DNA of 56,316 bases from Candidatus Aminicenantota bacterium (GCA_014727835.1 WJMT01000030.1:1-56316); one strand, 5' to 3'. Shown: positions 8,204 to 17,602, counted from the first letter of the stretch. The notes: generated by a model from the letters alone, not told the origin. A program made the numbers and translations.

Positions 8204-9208
8204 ATGCGAATCGCAGTTCGCGCTCCGAATTGGATAGGGGATTCCATCCTTTCAACACCCAGCATAAAAAGTCTCAAAACAAACTTTCCTAACTCCCGCC
8301 TCTCCGTCATCGCAAAGCCATGGGTGAGGGATCTTTTTCTCAATCTGGAATTTGTGGATGACATCATCTCGCTGCCTGAAAAAAATGACCTCAAAAGCCT
8401 AAACGCAGCTGTCCAAAAAATCAAAAAACAAAAATTTGACGCCGGGCTCATTCTGCCGAATTCTTTTATTTCAGCTCTTCTCTTTTATAGAGCAAGAATC
8501 CCAAAAAGATGGGGATACAAAAAAGACGGACGGCAGATTCTGCTCACTGAACAAATCTTTGTTCAAAATCCCAGAAAATCAATTCACCAAGTCCAATACT
8601 ACCAGAACATCATCTCCGGTCTTGGGTTGAAGCCCTCTCCGCCACAGCTCCATTTCTCTTTGACCAAACAAGAACAGCAAGATGCCCGAAACCTCCTTGA
8701 TTCTCTTCACTTCAAGCCCACAGATAAATTGGTCATTCTCAATCCCGGTGCCTATTACGGATCAGCAAAAAGATGGCCGGCCTCTCGATACACGGCCTTG
8801 GCTAAAATCCTTCAAAAAAAATCAAACCCCTATCTTGTTCTGATCGGCTCCCAGGCAGAAAAAGAGCTTGCGGATTCCATTGCGTCCCAGATGCAGAACA
8901 AACAGGCAAATCTGGCCGGGAAAACCTCTCTCAGAATCCTAGCCGGAATCATCAGTCTGGCTGATCTGGTGATTTCTAATGATTCCGGTCCCATGCACCT
9001 CTCAAATGCTCTCGGAATCCCCATCATTGCTCTCTTTGGCCCCACCATTCCCGCAGCTACCAGGCCTTTTCATCCGCCTTACAAAGTGATCCACAAAAAA
9101 GTCCCTTGCTGGCCCTGTTTTTACCGAGAATGTCCCTATGAACATCAGTGTATGCTTCAAATTTCTCCGGAAGAAGTGGCGCTGGAATGCGAGCAGATCC
9201 TGTCATGA
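8204..9208 (+). CDS. waaF: ADP-heptose:LPS heptosyltransferase (glycosyltransferase family 9)
   Basis: The product adds heptose from ADP-heptose to the inner core of lipopolysaccharide on the cytoplasmic face. The start MRIAVRAPNWIGDSILSTPS is typical of WaaF. The C-terminal half has the nucleotide-sugar site VISNDSGPMHLSNALGIPII followed by ALFGPT. The tail has CWPCFYRECPYEHQCM, typical of type II heptosyltransferases. The length of 334 residues is normal. Its stop overlaps the gmhB start (ATGA), and together they indicate heptose-containing LPS and thus an outer membrane. Confidence 0.9.
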   Translation: MRIAVRAPNWIGDSILSTPSIKSLKTNFPNSRLSVIAKPWVRDLFLNLEFVDDIISLPEKNDLKSLNAAVQKIKKQKFDAGLILPNSFISALLFYRARIPKRWGYKKDGRQILLTEQIFVQNPRKSIHQVQYYQNIISGLGLKPSPPQLHFSLTKQEQQDARNLLDSLHFKPTDKLVILNPGAYYGSAKRWPASRYTALAKILQKKSNPYLVLIGSQAEKELADSIASQMQNKQANLAGKTSLRILAGIISLADLVISNDSGPMHLSNALGIPIIALFGPTIPAATRPFHPPYKVIHKKVPCWPCFYRECPYEHQCMLQISPEEVALECEQILS

Positions 9209-9780
9209 AAAACAAGGCAGTGCTGTTAGATAGAGACGGCAACATCAATGAAGATATCGGATATCCTGATTCCTACAAACGCATCAAGATCTATCCCTAC
9301 AGCTATGAGGCCGTCAGAAAAATCAATCAATCCGGCTTTCTCGCCCTGATCGTCACAAACCAATCCGGAGTGGGAAGGGGCCTTATTCCCGAAAAAGAGC
9401 TTCAGAAGATCCATAAAAAAATGGAAAAATCTTTTCAGAAACAAGGCGCCCGTATCGACCGATTCTACTACTGTCCTCATTATGTGAACTCGCTGAATCC
9501 AAAATACAAAAAGGACTGCCAGTGCCGAAAGCCCAATCCGGGAATGGCTCTCAAAGCGGCCCGGGAACTGGACATTGACCTGTCCCAATCTTACATGATC
9601 GGAGATAAAGTGGAAGATATTCTGTTCGGGGTCAATATAAAGGCCACTCCTATCCTTGTGCTCACTGGATTTGGAAAAAGGGCCCAGGATCAACTGGAAA
9701 AAATGAAAATCCATCCTGCCTATGTTGCAAAAAACCTGCTGGATGCTGTAAACTGGATTCTGAAGAACGAACCAGACTAA
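9205..9780 (+). CDS. gmhB: D-glycero-D-manno-heptose 1,7-bisphosphate 7-phosphatase (HAD family)
   Basis: The enzyme removes the 7-phosphate in ADP-heptose synthesis. HAD motif I is LLDRDGNIN; most relatives have DRDGT, so this Asn is a small deviation. VTNQSGVGRG is motif II, CRKPNP and MIGDKVEDI are motifs III and IV. The zinc loop is visible as CPHYVN then CQC. I start at the ATG at 9205, which overlaps the waaF stop; upstream in-frame sequence belongs to waaF coding. The product is 191 residues, normal for the family. Confidence 0.92.
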   Translation: MKNKAVLLDRDGNINEDIGYPDSYKRIKIYPYSYEAVRKINQSGFLALIVTNQSGVGRGLIPEKELQKIHKKMEKSFQKQGARIDRFYYCPHYVNSLNPKYKKDCQCRKPNPGMALKAARELDIDLSQSYMIGDKVEDILFGVNIKATPILVLTGFGKRAQDQLEKMKIHPAYVAKNLLDAVNWILKNEPD

Positions 9781-9818
9781 ATTAGCGGGCGGAATCTCTA
9801 TCTTCCTGGACAACAAAA

Positions 9819-11972
9819 ATGATACGATTTGACGATATTTTGGAAAAAGTCTCCCCTTTATACGGGGAAAAAGACCTCGTCCCCCTACAGAAAGCCTATG
9901 TGTTTGCCGCTCATTCTCATAAAGGACAGGTCCGGCTTTCGGGAGAACCCTATCTCAATCACCCATTGGAAGTTGCGAATATACTGGCAGACATGAAGCT
10001 AGACCCCACTACACTGGTGGCAGCTCTTCTCCATGATGTCCTCGAAGATACAGATATGACCGCTCTGGATATAAAAAAATTGTTTGGCGAGGAGATCGCC
10101 CATTTGGTCGAAGGCGTCACCAAAATCGGTCTGGTTGAGGAGTCTCATCCTGAAACAAGAAGAGCGGAAACTATAAGAAAAATCATTATCGCCATGACAG
10201 ACGACCTCAGGGTTATTTTTATCAAGCTTGCTGACAGGATTCACAATCTGAAAACGTTGAAATATCTCTCTGATAAAAAACAAAAACAAATCGCCCAAGA
10301 AACCCTTGAAATCTATGCTCCCATTGCCAACAGACTGGGAATGGGCCGAACTAAAGCTGAGCTCGAAGACCTGTCCTTCCGGTATGTGGATCAAAAAAAT
10401 TACTTCCAGATCCTTTCTTTAATAAAAACCAAAAAAAAGGATTCAGAAAAAATCCTCAAAAAAATAGAAAAACAAATGATCGAGTTGATGAAGGAAAACC
10501 ACATTCCTGCAGAGATTTCTTCTCGGATCAAAAGGCCTTACAGCATTTATCGAAAGATGAAAAGGCAGAATGTGAGCTTTGACCAGGTGTATGATTTCAT
10601 GGCCTTGAGACTGATCACAAACACCGCCAGGAATTGCTATGGGGCTTTGGGCATCATTCATCAGAACTGGACTCATCTCCCTTCCGGGTTTAATGATTTT
10701 ATTTCCATGCCAAAACCAAATCTTTATCAGGCTCTTCACACCACCATTCTGACCAAAAAAAAACAGACCATTGAGATCCAGATCAGAACCCATGAAATGC
10801 ATGAAATCTCGGTAAACGGGATCGCGGCTCACTGGAAATACAAAGAAACAGACGCCAAATCCATGGTCAAAGAAGACAAAAGACTCCAGTGGCTCAGGGA
10901 GATGGTGGACTTATATCAAGAGCAAAAGGATCCCAGGAAGTTTTTGAAAAGCTTAAAGACAAATCTCATCCCAGAGGAAGTCTATGTGTTCACACCCAAA
11001 GGAAAGGTCATCACTCTTCCCATGGGCGCCACTGCTCTTGATTTTGCCTTTAAAATCCACACAGAAATCGGCCTACATACCGATGGGGCTATCATAAACG
11101 GAAAACAGATGCCCCTCAACTCCATTTTAGAGCCAGGAACCATTGTTGAGATCACATCCTCTGATAAGAAAACACCCAGTCGTAACTGGCTTAATTTTGC
11201 CTTCACATCAAAAGCCCAACATCATATAAAACGGTGGCTCAACAAACAAGAGCAGTTGAAAAACATCTCTCTTGGTAAAAAACTTTGGAACAAACAGCTC
11301 ACTAAACACAAAATGAAAAACACCTCACTAAAAGGAAAAGCTCTTTTAAATAAAATAAGAGAGGTGACCCATCCTCATATCAGATCACTGAAACATTTTT
11401 ATGAAATGGTTGGAATCGGAAAAATCGTTCTCAACAGAAAACTGCTAGAAAAAATCCTGCCGGAAAGCGCCCTCAAGCCAAAAAAAGAGACTCTCCTTAA
11501 AAAGGCGGTTAAAAAAGTAACCAAAAAACCAGAATCCGCCATTAAAGTGAAAGGCACAGAAGGTTCCCAGGTCAAATTAGCAAGGTGCTGCTCCCCAATT
11601 CTCGGAGAATCCATCATCGGATACATCACCTCAGGCAAGGGTATAACAGTCCACTCCTTGAGGTGCCATCTGGTCAAAAAAGAGATCCTTCCTTCTCAGC
11701 GAATGGTGGAGGTTTCTTGGGATAAATCAGCCAAAGGAGATTATGAAGCCGCTCTCTCTATCAAGGCCGAAGACAAACCCGGAGTGCTGGCAAAAGTAAC
11801 CTCAAGCATCGCTAAGATGAAAGCAAATATAAGGAAAGCAAATGTCAATCCTGATTCAGAAAGCAAAACCCGAATAACCCTGAACATCATTGTCCATGAC
11901 ATCGAACAGCTAGAAAGGATCGCTGAAGAAATCAAGGGAATTGCTGAGGTGTTATCAGTGGCGAGAATTTAA
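9819..11972 (+). CDS. rsh: Bifunctional (p)ppGpp synthetase/hydrolase (RelA/SpoT homologue)
   Basis: This long RSH protein (717 residues) controls the stringent response. The N-terminal HD hydrolase domain shows AHSHKGQVRLSGEPYLNHP and the catalytic LLHDVLEDT (H72-D73), so hydrolase activity is likely. The synthetase domain begins near residue 230 (RIKRPYSIYRKMKR, YDFMALRLI). A TGS domain (VYVFTPKGKVITLP, near residue 388) and a C-terminal ACT domain (AEDKPGVLAKVTSSIAKM) complete the order. A zinc-finger-like CC pair (ARCCSPI) lies before ACT. It follows gmhB by 38 bases and converges on rpmB. Confidence 0.95.
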   Translation: MIRFDDILEKVSPLYGEKDLVPLQKAYVFAAHSHKGQVRLSGEPYLNHPLEVANILADMKLDPTTLVAALLHDVLEDTDMTALDIKKLFGEEIAHLVEGVTKIGLVEESHPETRRAETIRKIIIAMTDDLRVIFIKLADRIHNLKTLKYLSDKKQKQIAQETLEIYAPIANRLGMGRTKAELEDLSFRYVDQKNYFQILSLIKTKKKDSEKILKKIEKQMIELMKENHIPAEISSRIKRPYSIYRKMKRQNVSFDQVYDFMALRLITNTARNCYGALGIIHQNWTHLPSGFNDFISMPKPNLYQALHTTILTKKKQTIEIQIRTHEMHEISVNGIAAHWKYKETDAKSMVKEDKRLQWLREMVDLYQEQKDPRKFLKSLKTNLIPEEVYVFTPKGKVITLPMGATALDFAFKIHTEIGLHTDGAIINGKQMPLNSILEPGTIVEITSSDKKTPSRNWLNFAFTSKAQHHIKRWLNKQEQLKNISLGKKLWNKQLTKHKMKNTSLKGKALLNKIREVTHPHIRSLKHFYEMVGIGKIVLNRKLLEKILPESALKPKKETLLKKAVKKVTKKPESAIKVKGTEGSQVKLARCCSPILGESIIGYITSGKGITVHSLRCHLVKKEILPSQRMVEVSWDKSAKGDYEAALSIKAEDKPGVLAKVTSSIAKMKANIRKANVNPDSESKTRITLNIIVHDIEQLERIAEEIKGIAEVLSVARI

Positions 11973-11979
11973 CCTGGGT

Positions 11980-12171
11980 TTATCCTGCTTTTTCAACCTT
12001 TCCAGAGCGGATACAATTGGTGCACACCCACGCTCTCCGGACTCCAGAATCCGTCTCTATTCGAATCCGCTGTAAATTGGGCTTCCATTTCTTTTTTGTT
12101 GCTTTGTGGGAATGACTGACACTGTGCCCGAAAGCAGGACCTTTTCCACATATTTCACATACTTTAGCCAT
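11980..12171 (-). CDS. rpmB: 50S ribosomal protein bL28
   Basis: A 63-residue protein with MAKVCEICGKGPAFGHSVSH, then KKWKPNLQRIRI and a C-terminal VCTNCIRSGKV. Both CxxC pairs are present, the zinc-binding C+ form. It converges on rsh with only seven bases between the stops, and I see no strong terminator between them. The gene stands alone with its own promoter candidate upstream. Confidence 0.97.
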   Translation of the reverse strand: MAKVCEICGKGPAFGHSVSHSHKATKKKWKPNLQRIRIETDSGVRRAWVCTNCIRSGKVEKAG

Positions 12172-12251
12172 TTTTCTTTCTCTCTCAATTGATTGAAATA
12201 CTTAATTCCATTCTTTTGTTATCTTAATGAGAAGAAACAATTAAGCCCTTA

Positions 12252-12280
12252 TTTATACCATAAAACCATTCAAAACCCAA
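12252..12280 (-). promoter_or_regulatory. Candidate rpmB promoter
   Basis: On the minus strand TTGGGT (12280-12275), 17 bases, then TATAAA (12257-12252), about 80 bases upstream of the rpmB start. Confidence 0.45.
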
Positions 12281-12317
12281 CCCCATAGTTTTCAATCCGG
12301 AACTCCATGATTTGAGA

Positions 12318-13235
12318 CTAGATCATGCGTCTTGATTTATAGGCTTTCAATGTATTATGCATAAGCAAAGCCACTGTCAAAGGCCCCACTCCTCCCGGAA
12401 CAGGGGTCAACATGGAGCTTTTATCAATGGCAGCAGGCATCACATCCCCGATAAGAGTGTATCCTTTTTTATCAATGTCAGCCAGTCTTTTTTCAGGATC
12501 CGGGAACAGCTCTTTCACTTTTTCCTTGTCCGTCAAATGATTGATCCCCACATCAATCACAACAGCTCCTTTTTTGACAAAATCCGGAGTGACAAAAGCT
12601 CCTCTGCCCATTGCAGCCACCAGTATGTCCGCTCGAGAAGCCACCTGGGGAAGTGTTTTGGTACGGGAATGACAGAGGGTCACTGTGCCGTGAGCATTGG
12701 TCATCATGGCAGCAAGGGGTTTTCCCACCAGAAGGCTCCGTCCGATGATGACCACTTCTTTTCCTTTGATCTCAATGCTTTGCGACTTGAGAAGTTCCAT
12801 GATCCCCAGTGGTGTGCAGGGTCGGAGGCCGCTTTCAACTCTCAACAGGTTGCCCAGACTGCAGGGATTCAGGCCATCCACGTCTTTTTCTGGCTGGATG
12901 GTGGTCGCCACTTCATGGCTGCTGAAGGACGAAGGCAGAGGCTCCTGCACCAAAATCCCATCAATCTGATCTCTGTCATTCAGCTGCTGGATGTTTCTTT
13001 TCAGTTCAGCCGGATCCAGGTCTGCTTTAAATTTGAGAATTTCAGAAAAAATCCCCAACCTCTCGCAGGTTCGCTGCTTCATCCCTACATACACTTGAGA
13101 AGCCTTGTTGTCTCCCACTAGAACGGCAGCTAATCCTGGGACTTCGTTCCTCTCTTTTTTTATTTGTAAGACCTCTTCCTTTACTTTTTCTTTGATTTTT
13201 TTTGCTAAAGTTCTGCCTTCAAGCCATTGACCCAT
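12318..13235 (-). CDS. folD: Bifunctional methylenetetrahydrofolate dehydrogenase/cyclohydrolase
   Basis: FolD interconverts 5,10-methylene- and 10-formyl-tetrahydrofolate in the cytoplasm. The motifs are present: VLVGDNKASQVYVGMKQRTC with the YxxxK catalytic pair, DGILVQEPLP, PEKDVDGLNP, the NADP-binding VVIIGRSLLVGKPLA, and the terminal PVPGGVGPLTVALLMHNT. The length of 305 residues is slightly above the usual 280-300. The gene is monocistronic, with a good promoter at 13271-13299 and a GGGAGG site before the ATG. Confidence 0.96.
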   Translation of the reverse strand: MGQWLEGRTLAKKIKEKVKEEVLQIKKERNEVPGLAAVLVGDNKASQVYVGMKQRTCERLGIFSEILKFKADLDPAELKRNIQQLNDRDQIDGILVQEPLPSSFSSHEVATTIQPEKDVDGLNPCSLGNLLRVESGLRPCTPLGIMELLKSQSIEIKGKEVVIIGRSLLVGKPLAAMMTNAHGTVTLCHSRTKTLPQVASRADILVAAMGRGAFVTPDFVKKGAVVIDVGINHLTDKEKVKELFPDPEKRLADIDKKGYTLIGDVMPAAIDKSSMLTPVPGGVGPLTVALLMHNTLKAYKSRRMI

Positions 13236-13270
13236 GAAGACCTCCCAAATTTTTGAATATTTTAGAAAAT

Positions 13271-13299
13271 ATTATACATATGTCCGTTTTGAATGACAA
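13271..13299 (-). promoter_or_regulatory. folD promoter
   Basis: Minus strand TTGTCA (13299-13294), spacer of 17, TATAAT (13276-13271), 36 bases before the folD ATG. Both boxes are near consensus. Confidence 0.7.
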
Positions 13300-13454
13300 C
13301 TCCAAAACCAAATCCGGTTTTTTTTCCTGTTCTCCTCTGGCACAAAACTTGCATCAACAAAACGTGAGTTCAAAACAGAGCATGAGATCGCATGTGATTT
13401 TCAAGACCCAGGAGTGTCTCAAGTCCTTAATCCTATACAGCGAAAAGTCGCATC

Positions 13455-13483
13455 TTGACGATTTTACAAAAACAAAGTACCTT
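13455..13483 (+). promoter_or_regulatory. Weak promoter candidate for the lipoprotein operon
   Basis: TTGACG (13455-13460), 17 bases, TACCTT (13478-13483), 24 bases before the ATG at 13508. The -10 box is poor. The rest of the 13236-13507 gap holds only the divergent folD promoter and no recognisable gene or RNA. Confidence 0.3.
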
Positions 13484-13507
13484 AGATAATAGAAAGGATT
13501 TCTTTAA

Positions 13508-13870
13508 ATGAACAACAAGATAAATTTATCACTGATATTATTAGCCTTGGTTTTTTTATCAGCGGGATGTGTATCTTCTCTTCCCAAAAGTCAACTTCAG
13601 TTCGGAGTGGAAGCCGCCCAGTACGGACTTTGGGATGAAGCCATCTTCAGATGGAAAAAGGTTCTCCAATTCGAACCCGATTCTGCTGCTGCCCATAACA
13701 ACCTAGCCGTGGCTTATGAAAAAAAGGGTGAATTTGAAAAAGCGGAAAAAGAATACCAAAAAGCATTACAGCTCAACCCGAAAAACGAACAAATTCAAGC
13801 CAATTACCGCAGGTTCCAAAATAACCTCGATCAAGATAGAAAGAAAGAGGAAAAAAATGAAAAAAAATAG
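13508..13870 (+). CDS. TPR-repeat lipoprotein
   Basis: A signal peptide ends in the lipobox LSAGC, with Cys21 as the lipid-bearing residue. From about residue 33 there are two tetratricopeptide units, the clearest being AAAHNNLAVAYEKKGEFEKAEKEYQKAL followed by QLNPKNEQIQ (given in parts here). A charged K/E/N tail ends the protein. TPRs bind partner proteins; the neighbours suggest an envelope complex. Its stop lies 14 bases inside the next lipoprotein gene, indicating coupled translation. Confidence 0.85.
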   Translation: MNNKINLSLILLALVFLSAGCVSSLPKSQLQFGVEAAQYGLWDEAIFRWKKVLQFEPDSAAAHNNLAVAYEKKGEFEKAEKEYQKALQLNPKNEQIQANYRRFQNNLDQDRKKEEKNEKK

Positions 13871-14525
13871 AGGATTCATTTGTAAAGTTTTTTTATTGGC
13901 TGGCCTTTTTTCCTTGGTCACCTGCAGCACCACAAGCCACTTAGAAATCCGTACAGACCTGAATAAAAAGCCCAAACTCCCGCTGGACCAATTTGATGAA
14001 ATCAGGATCACAGACTTTCTTGAAAAAGAAGAAACCGCTGAGTTTGATATCAATAAGGAAATCAAAGATTATTTTGCTCAAGAGATCAAAGTCAGAACAG
14101 AGCAAAAAGTCAATTTGGATACGATTTCACCTGACAATGAAAATAGATTTGAGGACAAAGACTTTTGGGTGCGCAGCTCTGATAAAGAAAAAAAAGGCGT
14201 GTACTTCACGGGTAGCATTGAATACAAAGCAGAGGTTCGAAAGGCCTTGATAAAAGACAAAAAAAAATTCGAAGATCCTTTTCAAGAAGAAGACCGGTTT
14301 GTCCAGAGAAAGCAATACTCGCTCCTTTTCAATCTTTATATGATAGACAGTCAGTCAGGAGAAGTCCTGTACAAACGAACATTCAACGAGACCAAATCCT
14401 ATGAAAACCCGAACCAGACTGCGTATTTTGCTTTTTATGACCTCATATACGGCGTCAAGGAAAAAATTTTCCGCGATGTTTTCAAGGTCAAAACACTTCA
14501 AAGACGATATCTTCTTATAAGATAA
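13857..14525 (+). CDS. Predicted lipoprotein of unknown family
   Basis: The start is the ATG at 13857, preceded by GAGG and overlapping the TPR gene. An in-frame upstream extension would run through TPR coding and is rejected. The leader ends FSLVTC with Cys23 as likely lipid site. The mature part has alternating strands and charged segments: FDEIRITDFLEKEE, GSIEYKAEVRKALI, and YSLLFNLYMIDSQSGEVLYKRTF. This looks like a beta-rich domain of the kind in assembly lipoproteins such as the CsgG/LptE type, but no firm assignment is possible. The next gene is an outer-membrane barrel protein. Confidence 0.7.
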   Translation: MKKNRGFICKVFLLAGLFSLVTCSTTSHLEIRTDLNKKPKLPLDQFDEIRITDFLEKEETAEFDINKEIKDYFAQEIKVRTEQKVNLDTISPDNENRFEDKDFWVRSSDKEKKGVYFTGSIEYKAEVRKALIKDKKKFEDPFQEEDRFVQRKQYSLLFNLYMIDSQSGEVLYKRTFNETKSYENPNQTAYFAFYDLIYGVKEKIFRDVFKVKTLQRRYLLIR

Positions 14526-14534
14526 GGAGCGATT

Positions 14535-17495
14535 ATGAATAAACAAATAAAACAGCTGCTCATGACTGCCTTCATTTTCTTCTGTGCGGCCTCTTTATCA
14601 GCACAAATCATATATTATCCCTATTATGGAAAAAACATCATTCGGTATAAGGACTTCCAGTGGAACCGCTACCCGACAGAGCATTTTGACATCTATTATT
14701 ACATGGAAGACCTTGACTTTTTAGAAAGAATTGCAGAGCTGGCAGAAAGCGCCTATGACTTGATCAGTAAAAGAGTGAAACATCAGCTTTCTGCTAAAGT
14801 CCCTATCCTTTATTACAAAACAAACACCGACTTTCAGCAGACTAATCTCTTCCGTATGCCCGAGGGCGTTCTGGGAGTTGCAGAGCCGATCTTATACCGT
14901 GTGGCTTTGTATGGAGATATGCCTGTAGACGAACTGGAAGATCTGGTGGAGCACGAGCTCACTCATATCTTTGAATACGACATGCTGTATGGAAGTCCCG
15001 GTGGAGCCCTTCATGCAGTGACCTCTCCTCCTCTATGGGCCATAGAAGGCTTTTCAGAATACAATACCCAAGAGTGGTCTTCCTGGTCGAAACTGATTGT
15101 AAGAGATACTGTCCTGAACGACCGGATTCCGGAGATGACAAAAACAGGAAACCTCGTTTCCAGATTTCCTCTTCCTCGGGATCCTGCCTATGATTTCGGT
15201 CATGCCATTTATGAGTTTATTGAGCACAGGTATGGAAAAAACGGAGTCAAAAACTTCTGGCAGTCCATGAAGAATGTCTCCTTAGTGGGACGGATCAATC
15301 CCATCCAAAAGACCTTTAACATGGAACCCAAGCAATTCAGCCATGAATTCAATAAGTATCTCCGGGAAAAATACAAACCTTTCGTCACCCGTGAAAATCC
15401 GGAAGATTACAGCTTAACCCTGGGACCAAACTACCCTGTCAATGAATATTTGTTTTCCTTCTCCCAGACCCTGTCCCCTTCTGGAGATCTCATTGCCGCT
15501 CTGACAGTCAATTTGAGGGCCTATGATTATGACATCATTCTGTTTTCAGCAAAGGACGGATCGTTCATTAAAAACCTCACCAAAGGTTATACCTTGAAAT
15601 ATCAGAATATCAAATATGAAATCGACCCCTCTATGGGAAGGGATATTGCCTGGTCTGCAGACGGAGATCAAATTGCCTTTTTCGGGAGGTCGGGAGAAAA
15701 ACACAGTCTGTTTTTAGTCAATGTCCTTGACGGAAGCGTGGAAAAGAAAATCAAAATCCCACAAGACAGACCCACTTCACCTGCCTTTTGTCCAGATAAA
15801 GACAAGTTCCTCTACACCGCTTTTTCAAACGGGATCCATGATATTTACAGCGTTTCGCTCCAAACACAAGAAACTCAGAACCTGTCCAGAGATGACCTCT
15901 ATGAAAAAGCTCTGGCTGTATCCCCGGACGGGAAACTTCTCGCCTACAGCATCCGGCTCGGGGCTTTTGACAAACTGTTTTTATCTCCATTGAACAACAT
16001 AAAGAAAAAAACACAGCTGACCTTTGGACAAGGAAACACCATCTGCCCTATATTTTCTTCGGACTCTAAGCTTATCTATTTCTCTGGTGACATGAGGGAA
16101 GCCTCTAATATCTATTCCATCTCTCTGGAGACCGGCGAGCTCAAGCGGTACACTGATGTCAGAACAGGAAATTTCTTTCCCTCCCCGGTTCCTAATGAAG
16201 AAGACACTCTTGTTTTTTCATCCTTTCACAAAGGAGCTTTTCAGATATTCAAAAGCCAGGTCGAGGGAGAGGTTGAAAAAACGATCCGGTTCGACGACAT
16301 GATGACTTCCGAAGAGTACGAACAATACAAGCCCCATATTACCCTGGAAATCGATCCATCCAAAATCGAGTCCTATAAAGGAATCGGAAAACTTTATTTG
16401 AGCGGACGTCCTCCCATTGACACCACTATTGCCACAGACGGTTCCTTATACGGCGGCTCATCCGTCTCTTTTTCTGACCTCTTTGGGGACCACAGGTTTA
16501 ATGTCACTGCATACCAGGTCAGGCAGTTTCGCTCCTACTACTTCTCCTATTTAAACCAGAAAAGACGGCTACAGTACCAGGCCAATGCTTTTCACTACAC
16601 TCTGTTTTACTACACTCCTTATTCCTACATAGATCCCAGCTATTACTACACTCTCAATTACAACGATGCGCTGGCCAAAAGGTCCATCTCAGGTGCCAGC
16701 TTTTCTGCCTATTATCCTTTCAACCGCTACTATCGAGCTCAGGGTTCTCTGAGATATTCATATTATGACGAAGAATTTTTTGATCCTGCACTTGCAAGAC
16801 AAATGGCAGAGCAGGGACAGAACTTCAGCTATTTTCTCACAGGAAGTATTTTGTCCGCTTCTTTTTCTTTGACCGGAGAGACCACTCACTTTAAAGCATA
16901 CGGTCCGGCATCAGGAAACACCTTTAATCTGTCACTATCCCAGGCTGTTCCAATAACAGACAAGTTTCTCACCAATACGACGCTTCGCTTGGATTACAGA
17001 CAGTACCTGTATTTGGGATTTGATACCCTGTTTGCGTTTCGGTTTGAAGGCTTCGGAAGCTGGGGAGAGACACCTTTCCTCAATTACTTTGGGGGAAATA
17101 ACGAAGTCCGATCTCAATTTTATTACAGTCTCATTGGGACTGAAAGCTGGTTCTCAAATCTGGAATTCAGATTTCCGATCATCAATGCAGCGTCCACTAT
17201 TCTGGGCCAGCTCGGCCCTGTAAGAGGCACTCTGTTCTTTGATGTGGCCCGGACTAAAGTGAAAGGTTATCCCGCCAAAATGTGGGTCAGGGATACCCGT
17301 AAATCAGGATTCACTTATTATTATGTTGTGGATGCCGTCGGTTCTTTGGGATATGGATTTGAATTTTTTCTTCTCGGTTTTCCCATCCATTTGGACTTTG
17401 TGAGATTGGTGTACTGGCCTGATTTCTCAGATCCTTTTGATTTTAAGACCGGAGATCGATGGATGACCAAGTTTTGGATAGGCTTTGATTTCTAA
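14535..17495 (+). CDS. Outer-membrane protein: zinc-peptidase-like domain, beta-propeller and C-terminal beta-barrel
   Basis: This 986-residue protein has a signal peptide (cleavage near SLSAQ, residue 23). Residues 40-290 resemble peptidase MA: HELTH at 140-144 is a zincin HExxH, and WAIEGFSEY (E171 or E175) could give the third ligand. Residues 310-600 carry PD40/TolB-like propeller blades (LSPSGDLIAAL, IAWSADGDQIAFF, VSPDGKLLAYS, FSSDSKLIYFSGD). Residues 640-986 are rich in aromatic strands with Omp85-like segments (YFGGNNEVRSQFYYSLIG, GPVRGTLFFDVARTK). The last residue is Phe (IGFDF), the classic outer-membrane barrel signal. It may degrade or sense polypeptides at the surface. Confidence 0.85.
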   Translation: MNKQIKQLLMTAFIFFCAASLSAQIIYYPYYGKNIIRYKDFQWNRYPTEHFDIYYYMEDLDFLERIAELAESAYDLISKRVKHQLSAKVPILYYKTNTDFQQTNLFRMPEGVLGVAEPILYRVALYGDMPVDELEDLVEHELTHIFEYDMLYGSPGGALHAVTSPPLWAIEGFSEYNTQEWSSWSKLIVRDTVLNDRIPEMTKTGNLVSRFPLPRDPAYDFGHAIYEFIEHRYGKNGVKNFWQSMKNVSLVGRINPIQKTFNMEPKQFSHEFNKYLREKYKPFVTRENPEDYSLTLGPNYPVNEYLFSFSQTLSPSGDLIAALTVNLRAYDYDIILFSAKDGSFIKNLTKGYTLKYQNIKYEIDPSMGRDIAWSADGDQIAFFGRSGEKHSLFLVNVLDGSVEKKIKIPQDRPTSPAFCPDKDKFLYTAFSNGIHDIYSVSLQTQETQNLSRDDLYEKALAVSPDGKLLAYSIRLGAFDKLFLSPLNNIKKKTQLTFGQGNTICPIFSSDSKLIYFSGDMREASNIYSISLETGELKRYTDVRTGNFFPSPVPNEEDTLVFSSFHKGAFQIFKSQVEGEVEKTIRFDDMMTSEEYEQYKPHITLEIDPSKIESYKGIGKLYLSGRPPIDTTIATDGSLYGGSSVSFSDLFGDHRFNVTAYQVRQFRSYYFSYLNQKRRLQYQANAFHYTLFYYTPYSYIDPSYYYTLNYNDALAKRSISGASFSAYYPFNRYYRAQGSLRYSYYDEEFFDPALARQMAEQGQNFSYFLTGSILSASFSLTGETTHFKAYGPASGNTFNLSLSQAVPITDKFLTNTTLRLDYRQYLYLGFDTLFAFRFEGFGSWGETPFLNYFGGNNEVRSQFYYSLIGTESWFSNLEFRFPIINAASTILGQLGPVRGTLFFDVARTKVKGYPAKMWVRDTRKSGFTYYYVVDAVGSLGYGFEFFLLGFPIHLDFVRLVYWPDFSDPFDFKTGDRWMTKFWIGFDF

Positions 17496-17518
17496 AGAAA
17501 TAAAAAAAATTCAATATA

Positions 17519-17539
17519 TTTTGTCAGTTTCCGACAAAA
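17519..17539 (+). repeat. Inverted repeat downstream of the barrel gene
   Basis: TTTTGTC and GACAAAA are perfect complements around a seven-base loop, 23 bases after the stop at 17495. There is no clean U run afterwards on the plus strand. It may be a weak terminator or part of the origin region. Confidence 0.5.
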
Positions 17540-17543
17540 CTTC

Positions 17544-17575
17544 TTGAAATCACAATTTAAGAGTGCTAATATAAT
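17544..17575 (+). promoter_or_regulatory. Candidate dnaA promoter
   Basis: TTGAAA (17544-17549) is followed after 17 bases by TAATAT (17567-17572), or after 20 bases by TATAAT (17570-17575). It lies just upstream of the DnaA-box cluster, so DnaA binding would sit in the early transcribed leader. Confidence 0.45.
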
Positions 17576-17602
17576 TTTACCCCAGAAACCAAATACGGCG
17601 GG

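Noticed and set aside
12357..13121. 254-codon plus-strand frame opposite folD
   Set aside because: folD is certain from motifs; the antisense frame is H/Q/S-rich with no start signal.
13253..13489. 78-codon plus-strand frame before the TPR lipoprotein
   Set aside because: It overlaps the folD promoter, lacks a ribosome site and has no recognisable pattern; I treat the gap as regulatory.
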